A DNA stretch of 64,000 bases from Promethearchaeia archaeon (GTDB lineage Archaea; Asgardarchaeota; Lokiarchaeia; Sigyniarchaeales; SOKP01). The notes beneath the pieces are model-generated. The model saw nothing but the letters and a program-made list of their open reading frames with translations. It was not told the origin of the DNA and searched no databases. Positions 32,539-41,316 of this stretch are shown in pieces (position 1 is the stretch's first letter; every line of letters starts with the position of its first letter). Both the position numbers and the translations under genes were made by a program. The stretch lies in assembly GCA_029856145.1 (NCBI GenBank), contig JAHQWK010000011.1, forward strand, positions 1 through 64,000, given 5' to 3'.

Positions 32539-34308
32539 TTAATCATTCATTTGATATGCGTCTTTTAAGGAATGTACAATGTTCCAGACTTTTGTAAATC
32601 TCTTTTCATCAACATTCGGCTTTTTTATCATCTTTAAGCACCATTCCATTTGTTCAGGAGTTGTGCTTGATTTATGATATAAGTTTAATGCATATTTAGA
32701 AAAATCTCTCACGAGAAAATCAAAAATTTGATCTAACGTATCTTCATCAATTTTATAGATTGGAGTGTTTTCAATGATGAGATGTGCATATACGATCAAA
32801 GCAAAGATCTCACCAATTCCAGAGAGCATAAAATCCATATCTTTTTGTTGTTCAGGGCTTGGAGTCGCCTTTGTCCCAAGAAGGTTAAACATTTTGATTT
32901 GTTCCAAGAAAATTTTAACATTGGGGAGATCAAATTTCTCGAATGCAGGTTTCCAATCATGAAACTTAACACGGCCTAATCCTCGAGTTGGTCCTTGATT
33001 AAAAAGAAAATCATCATTTTCAGCTTGATCTTGTCTAGGAACATCTTCATATTTTTTATGATTCATCAAGAAATTTAGCATAAATTTCAAAATTAAGGCG
33101 ATGTTAACATGAACAGTGCCCTCGAGTTTTGGTAATGCTCGGATATCTCTTGCGGCACTCTCGAAGTACATATCTTTTTCAAATCCTTTTGCTGCGATAA
33201 CATCCCATAAGAGATTGATTACTTCTTCACCTTGAGTTGTTGTTTTCATTTTCATTACAGGAGCATAGAGCAGGTAGCGTCGGTCTTTATTAGAAGCTAA
33301 ACGCATATAATCAGCTGTCCTTAATCCAAATAATTTCATTGCGACTAAACGTGTATAAGCATCTACAAAATTCTGTTTAACATGTTGAAAATCAGTAACA
33401 TACATATTATAGAGTCTACGATATGCCGCATGATGAATAGCTTCATAAAAGGCGTGAGTACAAATCCCAATTGAAGCCCATCCTAGATTATATTTACCGA
33501 TATTGACAGTATTGAGTGATGAATGCCAAGCATTCTCTCCTTTAGAAAGAATATCCTCTTCAGTTATAGGATAATCATGAAGTGCGAAATTTGATACATA
33601 ATTTTGACTATCGCAGACATTTTTTATCAGATCATAATTTTTGTGCTTATAATTTGCTACAAAAAAGACATATTGATCTTTATTTTTCATGTCATATGGA
33701 GGGATATTTCCATCCTTATCAGCAAGTTTACCAAAATTTGAAACCATCTCAGCTTCATTTCCATTTCCGATATAATACTTTTCTCCATTAGCTCTATAAG
33801 TTCCATCTTCTTGAGGGGTAAGGGCCATCTCAGTTCCATAGATATCAGCACCATGAGCTTGTTCTGAGAGGCCAAATGCAAAAATTGCTCCTTCTCTAAG
33901 TAATTGAGCTGCTTTCTTCTTTGGAATTTCATTCTTACTCATCCAAATAGGACCAAGTCCTAAGATAGAGACTTGCCAAGTATACCAATAAGAAAGCCCA
34001 TAAAATGCGAGAATTTCATTAAATTCACAAATTCGCCAAGTATCCCATCGATAATTTTCATTATCACCATAAGGAGCGGGTGTCAATAACTGAGCAAATA
34101 TTTTATTATTCTTTTGAAACTCAAGAAAATCTGAATACCACACTCTATTGTGATCATCTTCTTTAAGTTTTACTTTCCCTTTATTTTCAAAAAATTCGAT
34201 AGTTTTAAGCATTATTTCTTTTGAACGATCGTCGGGATAATAACGAATGTGACTTTTAGGATTTAATAGAATTGTCATATAATCATCTCTAAGATTTTTA
34301 TTATTCAA
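32539..34308 (-). CDS. Large acyl-CoA dehydrogenase family protein
   Basis: A 589-residue ACAD-type flavoprotein of the long form. Recognisable parts are AQLLREGAIFAFGLSEQAHG with ADIYGTEM, GTYRANGEKYYIGNGNEAEM, NVCDSQNYVSNFALHDYPI, LGWASIGICTHAFYEAIHHA, VINLLWDVIAAKGFEKDMYF and RALPKLEGTVHVNIALILKF (the EGT region). The C-terminal extension ends KVWNIVHSLKDAYQMND. It would oxidise an acyl-CoA thioester and pass electrons to ETF or a ferredoxin partner. A relic of the C-terminus of a close paralogue is at 2196-2234. Monocistronic. Confidence 0.9.
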   Translation of the reverse strand: MNNKNLRDDYMTILLNPKSHIRYYPDDRSKEIMLKTIEFFENKGKVKLKEDDHNRVWYSDFLEFQKNNKIFAQLLTPAPYGDNENYRWDTWRICEFNEILAFYGLSYWYTWQVSILGLGPIWMSKNEIPKKKAAQLLREGAIFAFGLSEQAHGADIYGTEMALTPQEDGTYRANGEKYYIGNGNEAEMVSNFGKLADKDGNIPPYDMKNKDQYVFFVANYKHKNYDLIKNVCDSQNYVSNFALHDYPITEEDILSKGENAWHSSLNTVNIGKYNLGWASIGICTHAFYEAIHHAAYRRLYNMYVTDFQHVKQNFVDAYTRLVAMKLFGLRTADYMRLASNKDRRYLLYAPVMKMKTTTQGEEVINLLWDVIAAKGFEKDMYFESAARDIRALPKLEGTVHVNIALILKFMLNFLMNHKKYEDVPRQDQAENDDFLFNQGPTRGLGRVKFHDWKPAFEKFDLPNVKIFLEQIKMFNLLGTKATPSPEQQKDMDFMLSGIGEIFALIVYAHLIIENTPIYKIDEDTLDQIFDFLVRDFSKYALNLYHKSSTTPEQMEWCLKMIKKPNVDEKRFTKVWNIVHSLKDAYQMND

Positions 34309-34357
34309 TTAATTTTAATAATTTTCCGTATTTTGGAAAAAGATTACAAAACTTTTT

Positions 34358-34519
34358 TTAATGAATAACTTTTACTGGAGATTTAATTTTTTTCAATTTT
34401 ACTTGATATTCTGAGCAAACTTTATATTCAGGAAAATTACATGAATACTGATTTAGTGGAAGATTACAAATGCGTGAAAAAGGGCATTCAAGTAAATTAT
34501 TAGGTATAGTGGGTTCCAA
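34358..34519 (-). CDS. Small four-cysteine protein
   Basis: A 53-residue frame reads LECPFSRICNLPLNQYSC and then NFPEYKVCSEYQVKLKKI, with cysteines spaced Cx5C, x8C, x7C, suitable for one Zn or Fe site. The likely start is TTG at 34517-34519, preceded by GAGGTTGAGG; no ATG exists in frame. Compact composition and conserved-looking Cys spacing argue for a real gene. It starts about 210 bases upstream of the ACAD gene on the same strand. Family not named. Confidence 0.5.
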   Translation of the reverse strand: MEPTIPNNLLECPFSRICNLPLNQYSCNFPEYKVCSEYQVKLKKIKSPVKVIH

Positions 34520-34605
34520 ATTCCTCAACCTCGAATAGTTTTGTTATAAAAAAAAAAATTTCTTCATGTTTATACTTTGTGCTTACTTTTTATTAATTTA
34601 TTAAC

Positions 34606-34707
34606 ATATTAAAAAGATGTAATGTAATTGATGAGATCACGGCCGGAGCTCGACCACATAAAGTTTTTAACAATCTAATTAAGAAAGTTCTGAAAAGGAT
34701 TTACTAA
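34606..34707 (+). pseudogene. Probable relic of an acyl-CoA dehydrogenase-like C-terminus
   Basis: A start-less frame reads ILKRCNVIDEITAGARPHKV then FNNLIKKVLKRIY-stop. It aligns with the tail of the intact ACAD (ALEVAKVQEIIGGARNIQLY then LVSRAIKDMISLL) around ExxxGAR, and this region is markedly richer in G+C than its flanks. Similarity is weaker than for the other two ACAD relics. The rest of the 34520-34878 gap shows no gene. Confidence 0.4.
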
Positions 34708-34878
34708 TTCTAACATGAATAAGTTTTAATTGATATTATTAAAATGCTATTCAGATGAATAATCAGGTAAATAATCCCTATGGACAGGTTTGGTTATACT
34801 ATCTAGAAAGATTTTTGTATTTAAATCAATGAAATGTAAAATGAATTAATGTCAAAGAATGCATTAATTCTGATTGAG

Positions 34879-35727
34879 CTATTCATGTGGCAAAATAACC
34901 ACTAAAGTCATAATAAGGATAATTCCACATAAGAATACTAAGGCTTGAATGATCGATTTCTTTAGGTTCTTTTCTTTTATTAGTTCAGGCATGAGCTCTG
35001 TACTTGCTAAGTATAAAAATCCACCACCAGAAAAGGCTAGAAAAAAGAAATTAAACAATTCGATTTGTTCTGACAAAAAATAAGCAAATAATCCACCGAT
35101 TAGTGCGACAAGAGCACTTCCAAAGTTAAATAGAAGAGCTTTCTTTTTAGAAAACCCTCCATATAGAAGGATTCCGAAATCACCAATCTCCTGTGGTAAT
35201 TCATGGAATAAAACTGCAAGTGTGACTATTACACCATTCCCAAATCCACTTATGAATGCAACCATTATAATAATACCATCTAAGAAATTATGTAATCCAT
35301 CACCAATTAAATTAAGAAGTGCAAAGTTTTTTATCTTTTCACCTTTTCCTACGACTTTATCAATACCTTCGGTAAGATTGTCATAGCAAACTAATTGACC
35401 TTCTTTTTCATGAGCATGTCCATGAAACCAATAAATAAATCGTTCTATAATAAAGAATATTATAAATCCGAAAATAATTATAGCGAAAAGAAGACTTTCA
35501 ACTAACCCCGCTCCTCCTGCGTTTAATTCTTCAAAATGATGAAGAGATTCTGGAATTAAATCAAATAAAGCCGTAGCAAGGATTGTACCTGTAGCAAATG
35601 CTACAAGAATGAATAATATCTTATCTAAAGTTTTTTCTCTGAGTGAAATCATAAAGACTCCCATTAAACTTAAAAAGCTGATGATTAATATCATTAAAAA
35701 ACCTAGTAATGCCTCCAAACTTATCAA
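34879..35727 (-). CDS. ZIP-family divalent metal transporter
   Basis: A 282-residue membrane protein with about eight TM segments. TM4/TM5 carry the ZIP metal-path signatures LNLIGDGLHNFLDGIIIMVA and VLFHELPQEIGDFGILLYGG. A His-containing loop (WFHGHAHEKEG) lies between TM3 and TM4. The family imports Zn, Fe or Mn into the cytosol. The predicted start is TTG (MISLEALLGF) at 35727; the next Met lies within the first TM. Confidence 0.93.
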   Translation of the reverse strand: MISLEALLGFLMILIISFLSLMGVFMISLREKTLDKILFILVAFATGTILATALFDLIPESLHHFEELNAGGAGLVESLLFAIIIFGFIIFFIIERFIYWFHGHAHEKEGQLVCYDNLTEGIDKVVGKGEKIKNFALLNLIGDGLHNFLDGIIIMVAFISGFGNGVIVTLAVLFHELPQEIGDFGILLYGGFSKKKALLFNFGSALVALIGGLFAYFLSEQIELFNFFFLAFSGGGFLYLASTELMPELIKEKNLKKSIIQALVFLCGIILIMTLVVILPHE

Positions 35728-35895
35728 GACTCTTTTTATTTTATTTTCTAATGGTATATCATAGATTTATTATAAATAAAAATGTTGTGAGTAAATTCTA
35801 TAATAAATTACTATTTTAATCTAAGCTCAATAGTTTAAACTATAAATTTCCCAAATTCATTATTTTAATTACATTGAAATTTTGTATAAAAAGAT

Positions 35896-36738
35896 TTGAT
35901 CGATTTGTATATTGATTGTCATGCACACCTATTTTTCAGTCCTATTCCTCTAGAAGCTATTGATGAGGATATTACAGGTGAGATCCCCACTCCTACTATG
36001 GAGTTTATAAGTAAAATGATTTCGAGTGCAAAGGAAAAAGCAGTAAGCCATATTGTTGGGGTTATAAGTAACCCTAATGATTTTCCTAGTTATCGATTAC
36101 AGTTGGAGTTTGAAAATATTATACATGTTATTGGAATTCAAAGGGGTAAAGCGCTTGAAGAACATTCACACTTGATTTCACTATTAAATAAAGAAATTGA
36201 AAGAAAAATGCCTCACGCGATAGGTGAGATTGGATTGGATTATGGATATGGATTTGATAATTTAAATAACCGTGAAAGAGAGACGTTAAAAAAAGGACAA
36301 CAGGAATTATTTAGGAAACAAATACGATTAGCAAAAGATTTTGATTTACCTATTGTCGTTCATGCTGGTTATGGTATGGATAAAGATATTGTAGAAATTT
36401 TAAAGCAAGAACAAGCTCAGGATGTGGGGGGTCAAATCCATGGGTATATGTCTAAAAACGAGTATGTATCCGAAGTACTTGATATGGGGTTTTTCATTTC
36501 TTTTGGATATATACACACCATAGAGGAAGAATTAAAAGAAATAATTGAAATAACCCCATTGGAACGAATTCTTATTGAAACAGATTCTCCATATCATTTG
36601 ATAGATTCCCCCAAACGATTTATTCTTCCTGAAGACGTTTATTTAATAACTGATGAGATTGCTCACTTAAAGGGAATTAAGCCCGAGGTTTTTGCTAATC
36701 AGATCATGAAAAATGCCAGAGATCTTTTTAGATTCTGA
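35896..36738 (+). CDS. TatD-family metal-dependent hydrolase
   Basis: A 280-residue TIM-barrel protein. It has YIDCHAHLFFSP (HxH), HAIGEIGLDYGYGF (Glu), QQELFRKQIRLAKDFDLPIV, VVHAGYGMDKD (His), GGQIHGYMSKNEY (His) and ILIETDSPYHLI (catalytic Asp). TatD proteins are metal-dependent DNases or deacylases. The start is TTG at 35896, as no ATG lies before the HAH motif. Expression would come from the divergent promoter region shared with the ZIP gene. Confidence 0.9.
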   Translation: MIDLYIDCHAHLFFSPIPLEAIDEDITGEIPTPTMEFISKMISSAKEKAVSHIVGVISNPNDFPSYRLQLEFENIIHVIGIQRGKALEEHSHLISLLNKEIERKMPHAIGEIGLDYGYGFDNLNNRERETLKKGQQELFRKQIRLAKDFDLPIVVHAGYGMDKDIVEILKQEQAQDVGGQIHGYMSKNEYVSEVLDMGFFISFGYIHTIEEELKEIIEITPLERILIETDSPYHLIDSPKRFILPEDVYLITDEIAHLKGIKPEVFANQIMKNARDLFRF

Positions 36739-36889
36739 ATTGATGTTAATACTTAATATTAGATCAACATTTATGAGTCATCCATTTCTCAGAATGGATC
36801 AATTAAGGAAGAATTAAAATTCTAATCAATTTATTATGGATAGTATCCTATTTTTTTATTAATTTGAATTTTAATATTTAGAATAAAAA

Positions 36890-37171
36890 ATGTATTGTCA
36901 AAATTGTGGTTCTGAAATCGACCAGAACGCTATGGTGTGTCCCTATTGTGGGCAGGTGAACAGTAGTTCTGATATTATAAGGAAAAAGGACATTAAGATC
37001 GAAGAAATGGAACAAAAGATAGCAAAATTAGAGGAAATTGTTAAAGAAGGGTCGAGATCAACAACTAAAAAAGCCGGAATAAAAATTTTTCAGCCGTGGA
37101 TTTTTATTTTTCCTATAGTATTTCTTATATTATTTTTCACGTTATTTATAATATTAGTAACCATTAGATAG
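36890..37171 (+). CDS. Zinc-ribbon, coiled-coil, single-TM protein
   Basis: A 93-residue protein with a zinc ribbon (MYCQNCGSEI, VCPYCGQVN), a short coiled coil (KIEEMEQKIAKLEEIVKEG) and one C-terminal TM helix (WIFIFPIVFLILFFTLFII). This is tail-anchored topology with the ribbon in the cytosol. Many archaea carry such adaptors. The partner is unknown. Confidence 0.75.
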   Translation: MYCQNCGSEIDQNAMVCPYCGQVNSSSDIIRKKDIKIEEMEQKIAKLEEIVKEGSRSTTKKAGIKIFQPWIFIFPIVFLILFFTLFIILVTIR

Positions 37172-37243
37172 TAAAATTAAAAAGCTCAGATAATTATGAA
37201 TTTAGTTTGATTTTATTTGAAAAGAAAAAAAAGAAATAATAAT

Positions 37244-37804
37244 TTAAAAATTTCTTGTAATAAAGCCGAAAACGATAAATAGGAGCAAACCCGAAAGAAG
37301 ATTTATTATTCCGTAAATGTAGTAAGCTCTTATAAATTTTTGACTTAAGAACATTAGATCTGTCATATACCAACTCGCTAATCCTCCGATCCCCCATATG
37401 GTTATGTCAGTTATTATGTTTGGAGCACTATCAAATTGAGTTTTCATACCAACAAAAATTAGGAGAGTATTTTCTACAATTTCCCATATTCCTGCAATGG
37501 CAAGTGTAATTACCCAATAAATAACCAATTTATGAAAGCTAGGTGGATTGATTGGTGCTTGCGGATTACCGGATAGATTTTTTGCTATAAAACCGATAGT
37601 GAAAACTACAACGAAGAGAGAAACTCCCCAAAGGAGATGTGCCAATGTGTAAAAATCAAATGAGGCAATTGATATAGAAGTATCATCCATAGCTATTAGA
37701 GGATAGCCAAATACTGCTGCAACAATAGGAGTTACGATCAAAATAACGATAAATCCCAGCATTATTAAGAGAGGTATAAACCTTTTTGGTATAATTATAA
37801 CCAC
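37244..37804 (-). CDS. Hypothetical multi-pass membrane protein
   Basis: A 186-residue protein with about five hydrophobic segments (about residues 10-35, 52-74, 92-118, 130-148, 158-180). A WEIVENTLLIF motif in TM3 recalls DUF2585-like membrane proteins (the WExxEN motif). The start is GTG at 37804. Function unknown. Confidence 0.65.
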   Translation of the reverse strand: MVIIIPKRFIPLLIMLGFIVILIVTPIVAAVFGYPLIAMDDTSISIASFDFYTLAHLLWGVSLFVVVFTIGFIAKNLSGNPQAPINPPSFHKLVIYWVITLAIAGIWEIVENTLLIFVGMKTQFDSAPNIITDITIWGIGGLASWYMTDLMFLSQKFIRAYYIYGIINLLSGLLLFIVFGFITRNF

Positions 37805-37982
37805 CTTATTATTTCATTTTAATTTGAATTTCAATTTAGGTAACTTCAAATAAGAAACCTTGTAATATATAGATTACATTTTAACATTAATAAGGTGAGG
37901 ATACAAGAAATAATAATTCCTTAGAGAAAAAAAAGTAATTAATTAAAAAAGATATAAGATAACATAGTTTTATAATTTGATT

Positions 37983-38969
37983 TTATTTGGATTTATCTGA
38001 TTCCTTACTATTTTCTTCTGTTTCAGCAGCTCTTCTTTCACGTATTTCTTCCTTAATTTTTTTTATTGTTATTCCTTTAAGTCTAATGAATTGATTAATG
38101 AATATAACTGTGGAGATAAGAATTCCAACTAAATAAAACAGTTGAATGGTCCAGAAAAACGGTTCGATTGAGGTATAAAATACAAGATCGAAGGCATAAG
38201 ACAAACATGAGATTGTAGTGATCCAAATCATAGAGATAAGTAAAGCGATTCTCTCATAAAACTTTGGTTCACCTTTATCAAAAATAATTATTTTTAACCA
38301 AAAAATTATGCAAATAAATGCTAGTGGTGTAAAGATAAGTGAACCTATGGCAATTGGGATAAGTAAATACACGGCAAATCGATTTCTCCAAATATCTAAG
38401 ACCTCTCCTAACGTCATTTGATCTTGAATTTGGACTTTAGCATACTTACCTCTCCAGCTAAAGTAACTTTTCTTCATTTTTCGTCCTAATTTTTTTGCTC
38501 CACTTTTAATACGTTTTATTACCCCCGTGTCTACAGCTTCTTGAAATTCTTCTCTAATTAAAGGAATTATATATAATGAGAGCATTAAAGAGATAAGACC
38601 GTAAATAAATATAAGAAGATCAAACCAATACTGTATGCCTGTTGGAGAAGTTGCGGGAGGCAAATTTGAAACTATGCTGTAAATAGAATAACCTATGAAA
38701 ATACCTGGAACTATCACCTGAACAATTATAAGGATCTGAACATGTTTTTTACTAAATTTTTCTGTAAAGCGATTTAAAAGCCATAAAATACCATTTGCAA
38801 CAGTTAATATTAAGCCAAAACCAGAAAGAACCTTCATAGTCCAAAAGAAAATTAAGAAAGTAAAATTCAGTTCAATAAATCCAAAGATAAGTTCTAGTAT
38901 CATAAAAATTGTAGTCGCAACTAAGCCGATTATATAAAATATATCGAATTTTTTGAGATTAAGATTCAT
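37983..38969 (-). CDS. Hypothetical polytopic membrane protein
   Basis: A 328-residue protein with about eight hydrophobic segments in two blocks of four, separated by a basic cytosolic loop (GVIKRIKSGAKKLGRKMKK). A charged C-terminal tail ends in Glu/Lys (EEIRERRAAETEENSKES). No transporter or sensor motif is recognised. Same strand as the preceding membrane gene but 178 bases away. Confidence 0.65.
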   Translation of the reverse strand: MNLNLKKFDIFYIIGLVATTIFMILELIFGFIELNFTFLIFFWTMKVLSGFGLILTVANGILWLLNRFTEKFSKKHVQILIIVQVIVPGIFIGYSIYSIVSNLPPATSPTGIQYWFDLLIFIYGLISLMLSLYIIPLIREEFQEAVDTGVIKRIKSGAKKLGRKMKKSYFSWRGKYAKVQIQDQMTLGEVLDIWRNRFAVYLLIPIAIGSLIFTPLAFICIIFWLKIIIFDKGEPKFYERIALLISMIWITTISCLSYAFDLVFYTSIEPFFWTIQLFYLVGILISTVIFINQFIRLKGITIKKIKEEIRERRAAETEENSKESDKSK

Positions 38970-39056
38970 AAATATAATAAATTACTATGAACCTTAATAA
39001 TATTCGTGTTTCCAGAGTTCAAGTAATAATATTTCTGATTAAAGCAATTATAAGTT

Positions 39057-39536
39057 TTAGAAGTGAACCATAAAGGGGTTTTTTCTTTTTTCAGTATACT
39101 GTTGATGATATTCTTCTGCTTCCCAAAATTCCGAAGCAGGTACTATTTGTGTAATAATGGGATTCTTAAAACGTTTAGCTGCTTCTAAAATTGCTTTAGA
39201 TCTCTCTGCTTTTTCTTTTTGGTCTGCATTCAAATAAAAAATTGCTGATCGATATTGTGAGCCAACATCAGGACCTTGGCGATTAAGCGTGGTGGGGTCA
39301 TGAATTGACCAGAAAACCTCTAAAAGCTCATCATATGATACAATAGAAGGATCAAATGTAATTTCTATAGCTTCTGCATGACCAGATTTATGAGAACATA
39401 CCGCTTTATACGTTGGATTCTCAAATTTTCCTCCAGTATATCCTACACGAGTAGAAATAACGCCTTTTACCTTTCTAAAATTAGCCTCAACACCCCAAAA
39501 ACAACCTGCTGCAAAAATTGCTTTTTTAGCTTCCAT
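39057..39536 (-). CDS. msrA: Peptide-methionine (S)-S-oxide reductase MsrA
   Basis: A 159-residue enzyme. The catalytic motif AAGCFWGVEANFRK has the redox Cys at residue 12, followed by VGYTGG, AEAIEITFDPSIVSYDELLE, FWSIHDPTTLNRQGPDVGSQ and YRSAIFY, all textbook MsrA. It repairs oxidised Met (S-epimer) using thioredoxin. The gene is divergent from msrB with about 150 bases of shared promoter DNA. Confidence 0.97.
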   Translation of the reverse strand: MEAKKAIFAAGCFWGVEANFRKVKGVISTRVGYTGGKFENPTYKAVCSHKSGHAEAIEITFDPSIVSYDELLEVFWSIHDPTTLNRQGPDVGSQYRSAIFYLNADQKEKAERSKAILEAAKRFKNPIITQIVPASEFWEAEEYHQQYTEKRKNPFMVHF

Positions 39537-39689
39537 AGTTATTAATAAAGAAATTTGATAAGTTAAACATAGGGTTAATTTTCTATAAACATGAGTTCAA
39601 TAATTTGTTATTTTTATAATCATACTAAGGCAAATGCTTTAATCTCTATAAAGCGTGGATTATAATACTTACATTGACTTTTGAAATGT

Positions 39690-40079
39690 ATGGAATCAAA
39701 ACAAACTGAAGATAAATGGAAAAAAAAGTTAACTAAAGAACAATATAGAGTTCTCCGCGAAAAGGGAACTGAAGCGCCATTTACAGGAAAATTTGTAAGT
39801 AATCATGAAAAGGGAGTTTATAAATGTGCTGGTTGTGGTGCTCCTTTATTTTCTTCTGACGAGAAGTTCAATTCTGGTACAGGATGGCCGAGTTTTTATA
39901 AGCCAATGAATAAAGACAATATTGATAAAAAGGAAGATAGAAGTCATGGTATGATCCGTACTGAAGTTTTATGTAAAGATTGTGGTGGGCATTTAGGGCA
40001 TGTGTTTGATGATGTTCCAGAAAATAAGGGTTGTAGATATTGTATTAACTCCATCTCGTTAGATTTCGAGAAAAAGTAG
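39690..40079 (+). CDS. msrB: Peptide-methionine (R)-S-oxide reductase MsrB
   Basis: A protein of about 129 residues: [20 protein letters not shown] at the N-terminus, two Zn-binding pairs ([11 protein letters not shown] and [15 protein letters not shown]), [11 protein letters not shown], and catalytic Cys in [11 protein letters not shown]. It reduces Met-R-sulfoxide, complementing the adjacent MsrA. The start is ATG 39690; an upstream in-frame TTG at 39681 is less likely. The two methyltransferase-like genes follow at 8- and 17-base spacing, so an operon is likely. Confidence 0.96.
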   Translation: MESKQTEDKWKKKLTKEQYRVLREKGTEAPFTGKFVSNHEKGVYKCAGCGAPLFSSDEKFNSGTGWPSFYKPMNKDNIDKKEDRSHGMIRTEVLCKDCGGHLGHVFDDVPENKGCRYCINSISLDFEKK

Positions 40080-40087
40080 ATATCAAA

Positions 40088-40738
40088 ATGATGTCATATA
40101 GAATTATGCCCAAAAAAGATTTGAGTGCCGAACAAAAGTACAGAAAATACTTTCATAATGGTGATAGAAGAGAAATTTTCAGACTTTTGGTTGAAAAATA
40201 TGGAGTAGAAAGTGCTATATATCCTGGAAGTTATATAGATATTGCCCCCTCATTTTATATTCCGATAACTGTGTATATTGACTCTTTCAAAAAAACCAAT
40301 AAATTTTTTGAAGCTAATGATATTATGGATTTTGTTTCTAGTAATCGAGAATATACTAAAACACCAATAATACGATATCATTACTCTGATTATAATATGG
40401 ATTTTGGAGAAAAAGTTGAAAATTTTGATTTATTAATATCATTGTACGCTGGTTTTGTGTCTGAAAGCTGTAAGAAATATCTTAAAAAGGATGGTATTCT
40501 ATTAGCAAATAATAGCCATGGAGATGCAGGTATAGCATATTTAGATGATGATTTTGAATTAATGGCAGCAATTTACAAAAGTAATGGTCAATATCGGTTA
40601 ACCGAGAAGAATTTAGACAAATATTTCATTCCAAAAAAACAAGAATTGAAAATTACCAAAGATTATCTAAAGAAAATTAATCGAGGAGTAGGATATACGA
40701 AAACTTCAAGTGCTTATGTATTTAAAAAAATAAAATAA
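40088..40738 (+). CDS. SAM-methyltransferase-like protein
   Basis: A 216-residue protein. The centre reads FDLLISLYAGFVSESCKKYL followed by KKDGILLANNSHGDAGIAYL, the late-strand region (beta4-beta5) of a class I methyltransferase-like Rossmann fold. The N-terminal part (YGVESAIYPGSYIDIAPSFY) stands where motif I should be, but the GxGxG is not clear. Methyl transfer is therefore uncertain. It sits 8 bases after msrB and 17 before a true methyltransferase gene. Confidence 0.6.
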   Translation: MMSYRIMPKKDLSAEQKYRKYFHNGDRREIFRLLVEKYGVESAIYPGSYIDIAPSFYIPITVYIDSFKKTNKFFEANDIMDFVSSNREYTKTPIIRYHYSDYNMDFGEKVENFDLLISLYAGFVSESCKKYLKKDGILLANNSHGDAGIAYLDDDFELMAAIYKSNGQYRLTEKNLDKYFIPKKQELKITKDYLKKINRGVGYTKTSSAYVFKKIK

Positions 40739-40755
40739 ATAGAATAACTAAGATA

Positions 40756-41316
40756 ATGAGCTTAGAAAAGATAAAAGAGACATTAGGTGAAAAATTTAGT
40801 CGAGATACTGACTTTTTGGACTCAGTAATTAATAATTTAAATTTAGATAAAAAATCAAAAATCTTAGATGTTGGCACTGGATGGGGATTAATGGCAATTA
40901 CACTTGCCCTCCATGGATATAATGTTATTACCGGTGAACCTGAGAATGCGAAATGGGCAGATTGGAAAACAAGAGCAAAATTAGTGAATGCAGAGGATAA
41001 AATTACATTCAAACCATTTTATGCTGAGAATTTACCATTTGAGGAGGATTCTTTTGATGCCATATTTCTCTATACTTCACTTCATCATATTGAGGATAAA
41101 ATTGGTGCTATTAATGAAATGCTACGCGTTATGAAGCTTGATAGCTATTTGATTATAATTGAATTGACGGAGAGGGGAGTGGAACAAATTAGAAAACGCC
41201 ACATTCATCATCCTGATGCTGTTAATTCTAAAGATCTTCTCGAAAAATTTAATCTTGAAGTATCTACAAAAGAAAGTAGATATTTAAATGCTTATATCTG
41301 TAAAACTAAGCATTAA
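40756..41316 (+). CDS. Class I SAM-dependent methyltransferase
   Basis: A 186-residue protein. Motif I is KILDVGTGWGLMAITLALHG, the acidic loop after beta2 is ITGEPENAKWADW, and motifs II/III are LPFEEDSFDAIFLYTSLHHI and MLRVMKLDSYLIIIELTE. Resembles methyltransferase-11/25 type enzymes on small molecules. The substrate is unknown. Last gene of the msrB cluster; its stop overlaps the convergent Rieske gene by four bases. Confidence 0.87.
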   Translation: MSLEKIKETLGEKFSRDTDFLDSVINNLNLDKKSKILDVGTGWGLMAITLALHGYNVITGEPENAKWADWKTRAKLVNAEDKITFKPFYAENLPFEEDSFDAIFLYTSLHHIEDKIGAINEMLRVMKLDSYLIIIELTERGVEQIRKRHIHHPDAVNSKDLLEKFNLEVSTKESRYLNAYICKTKH

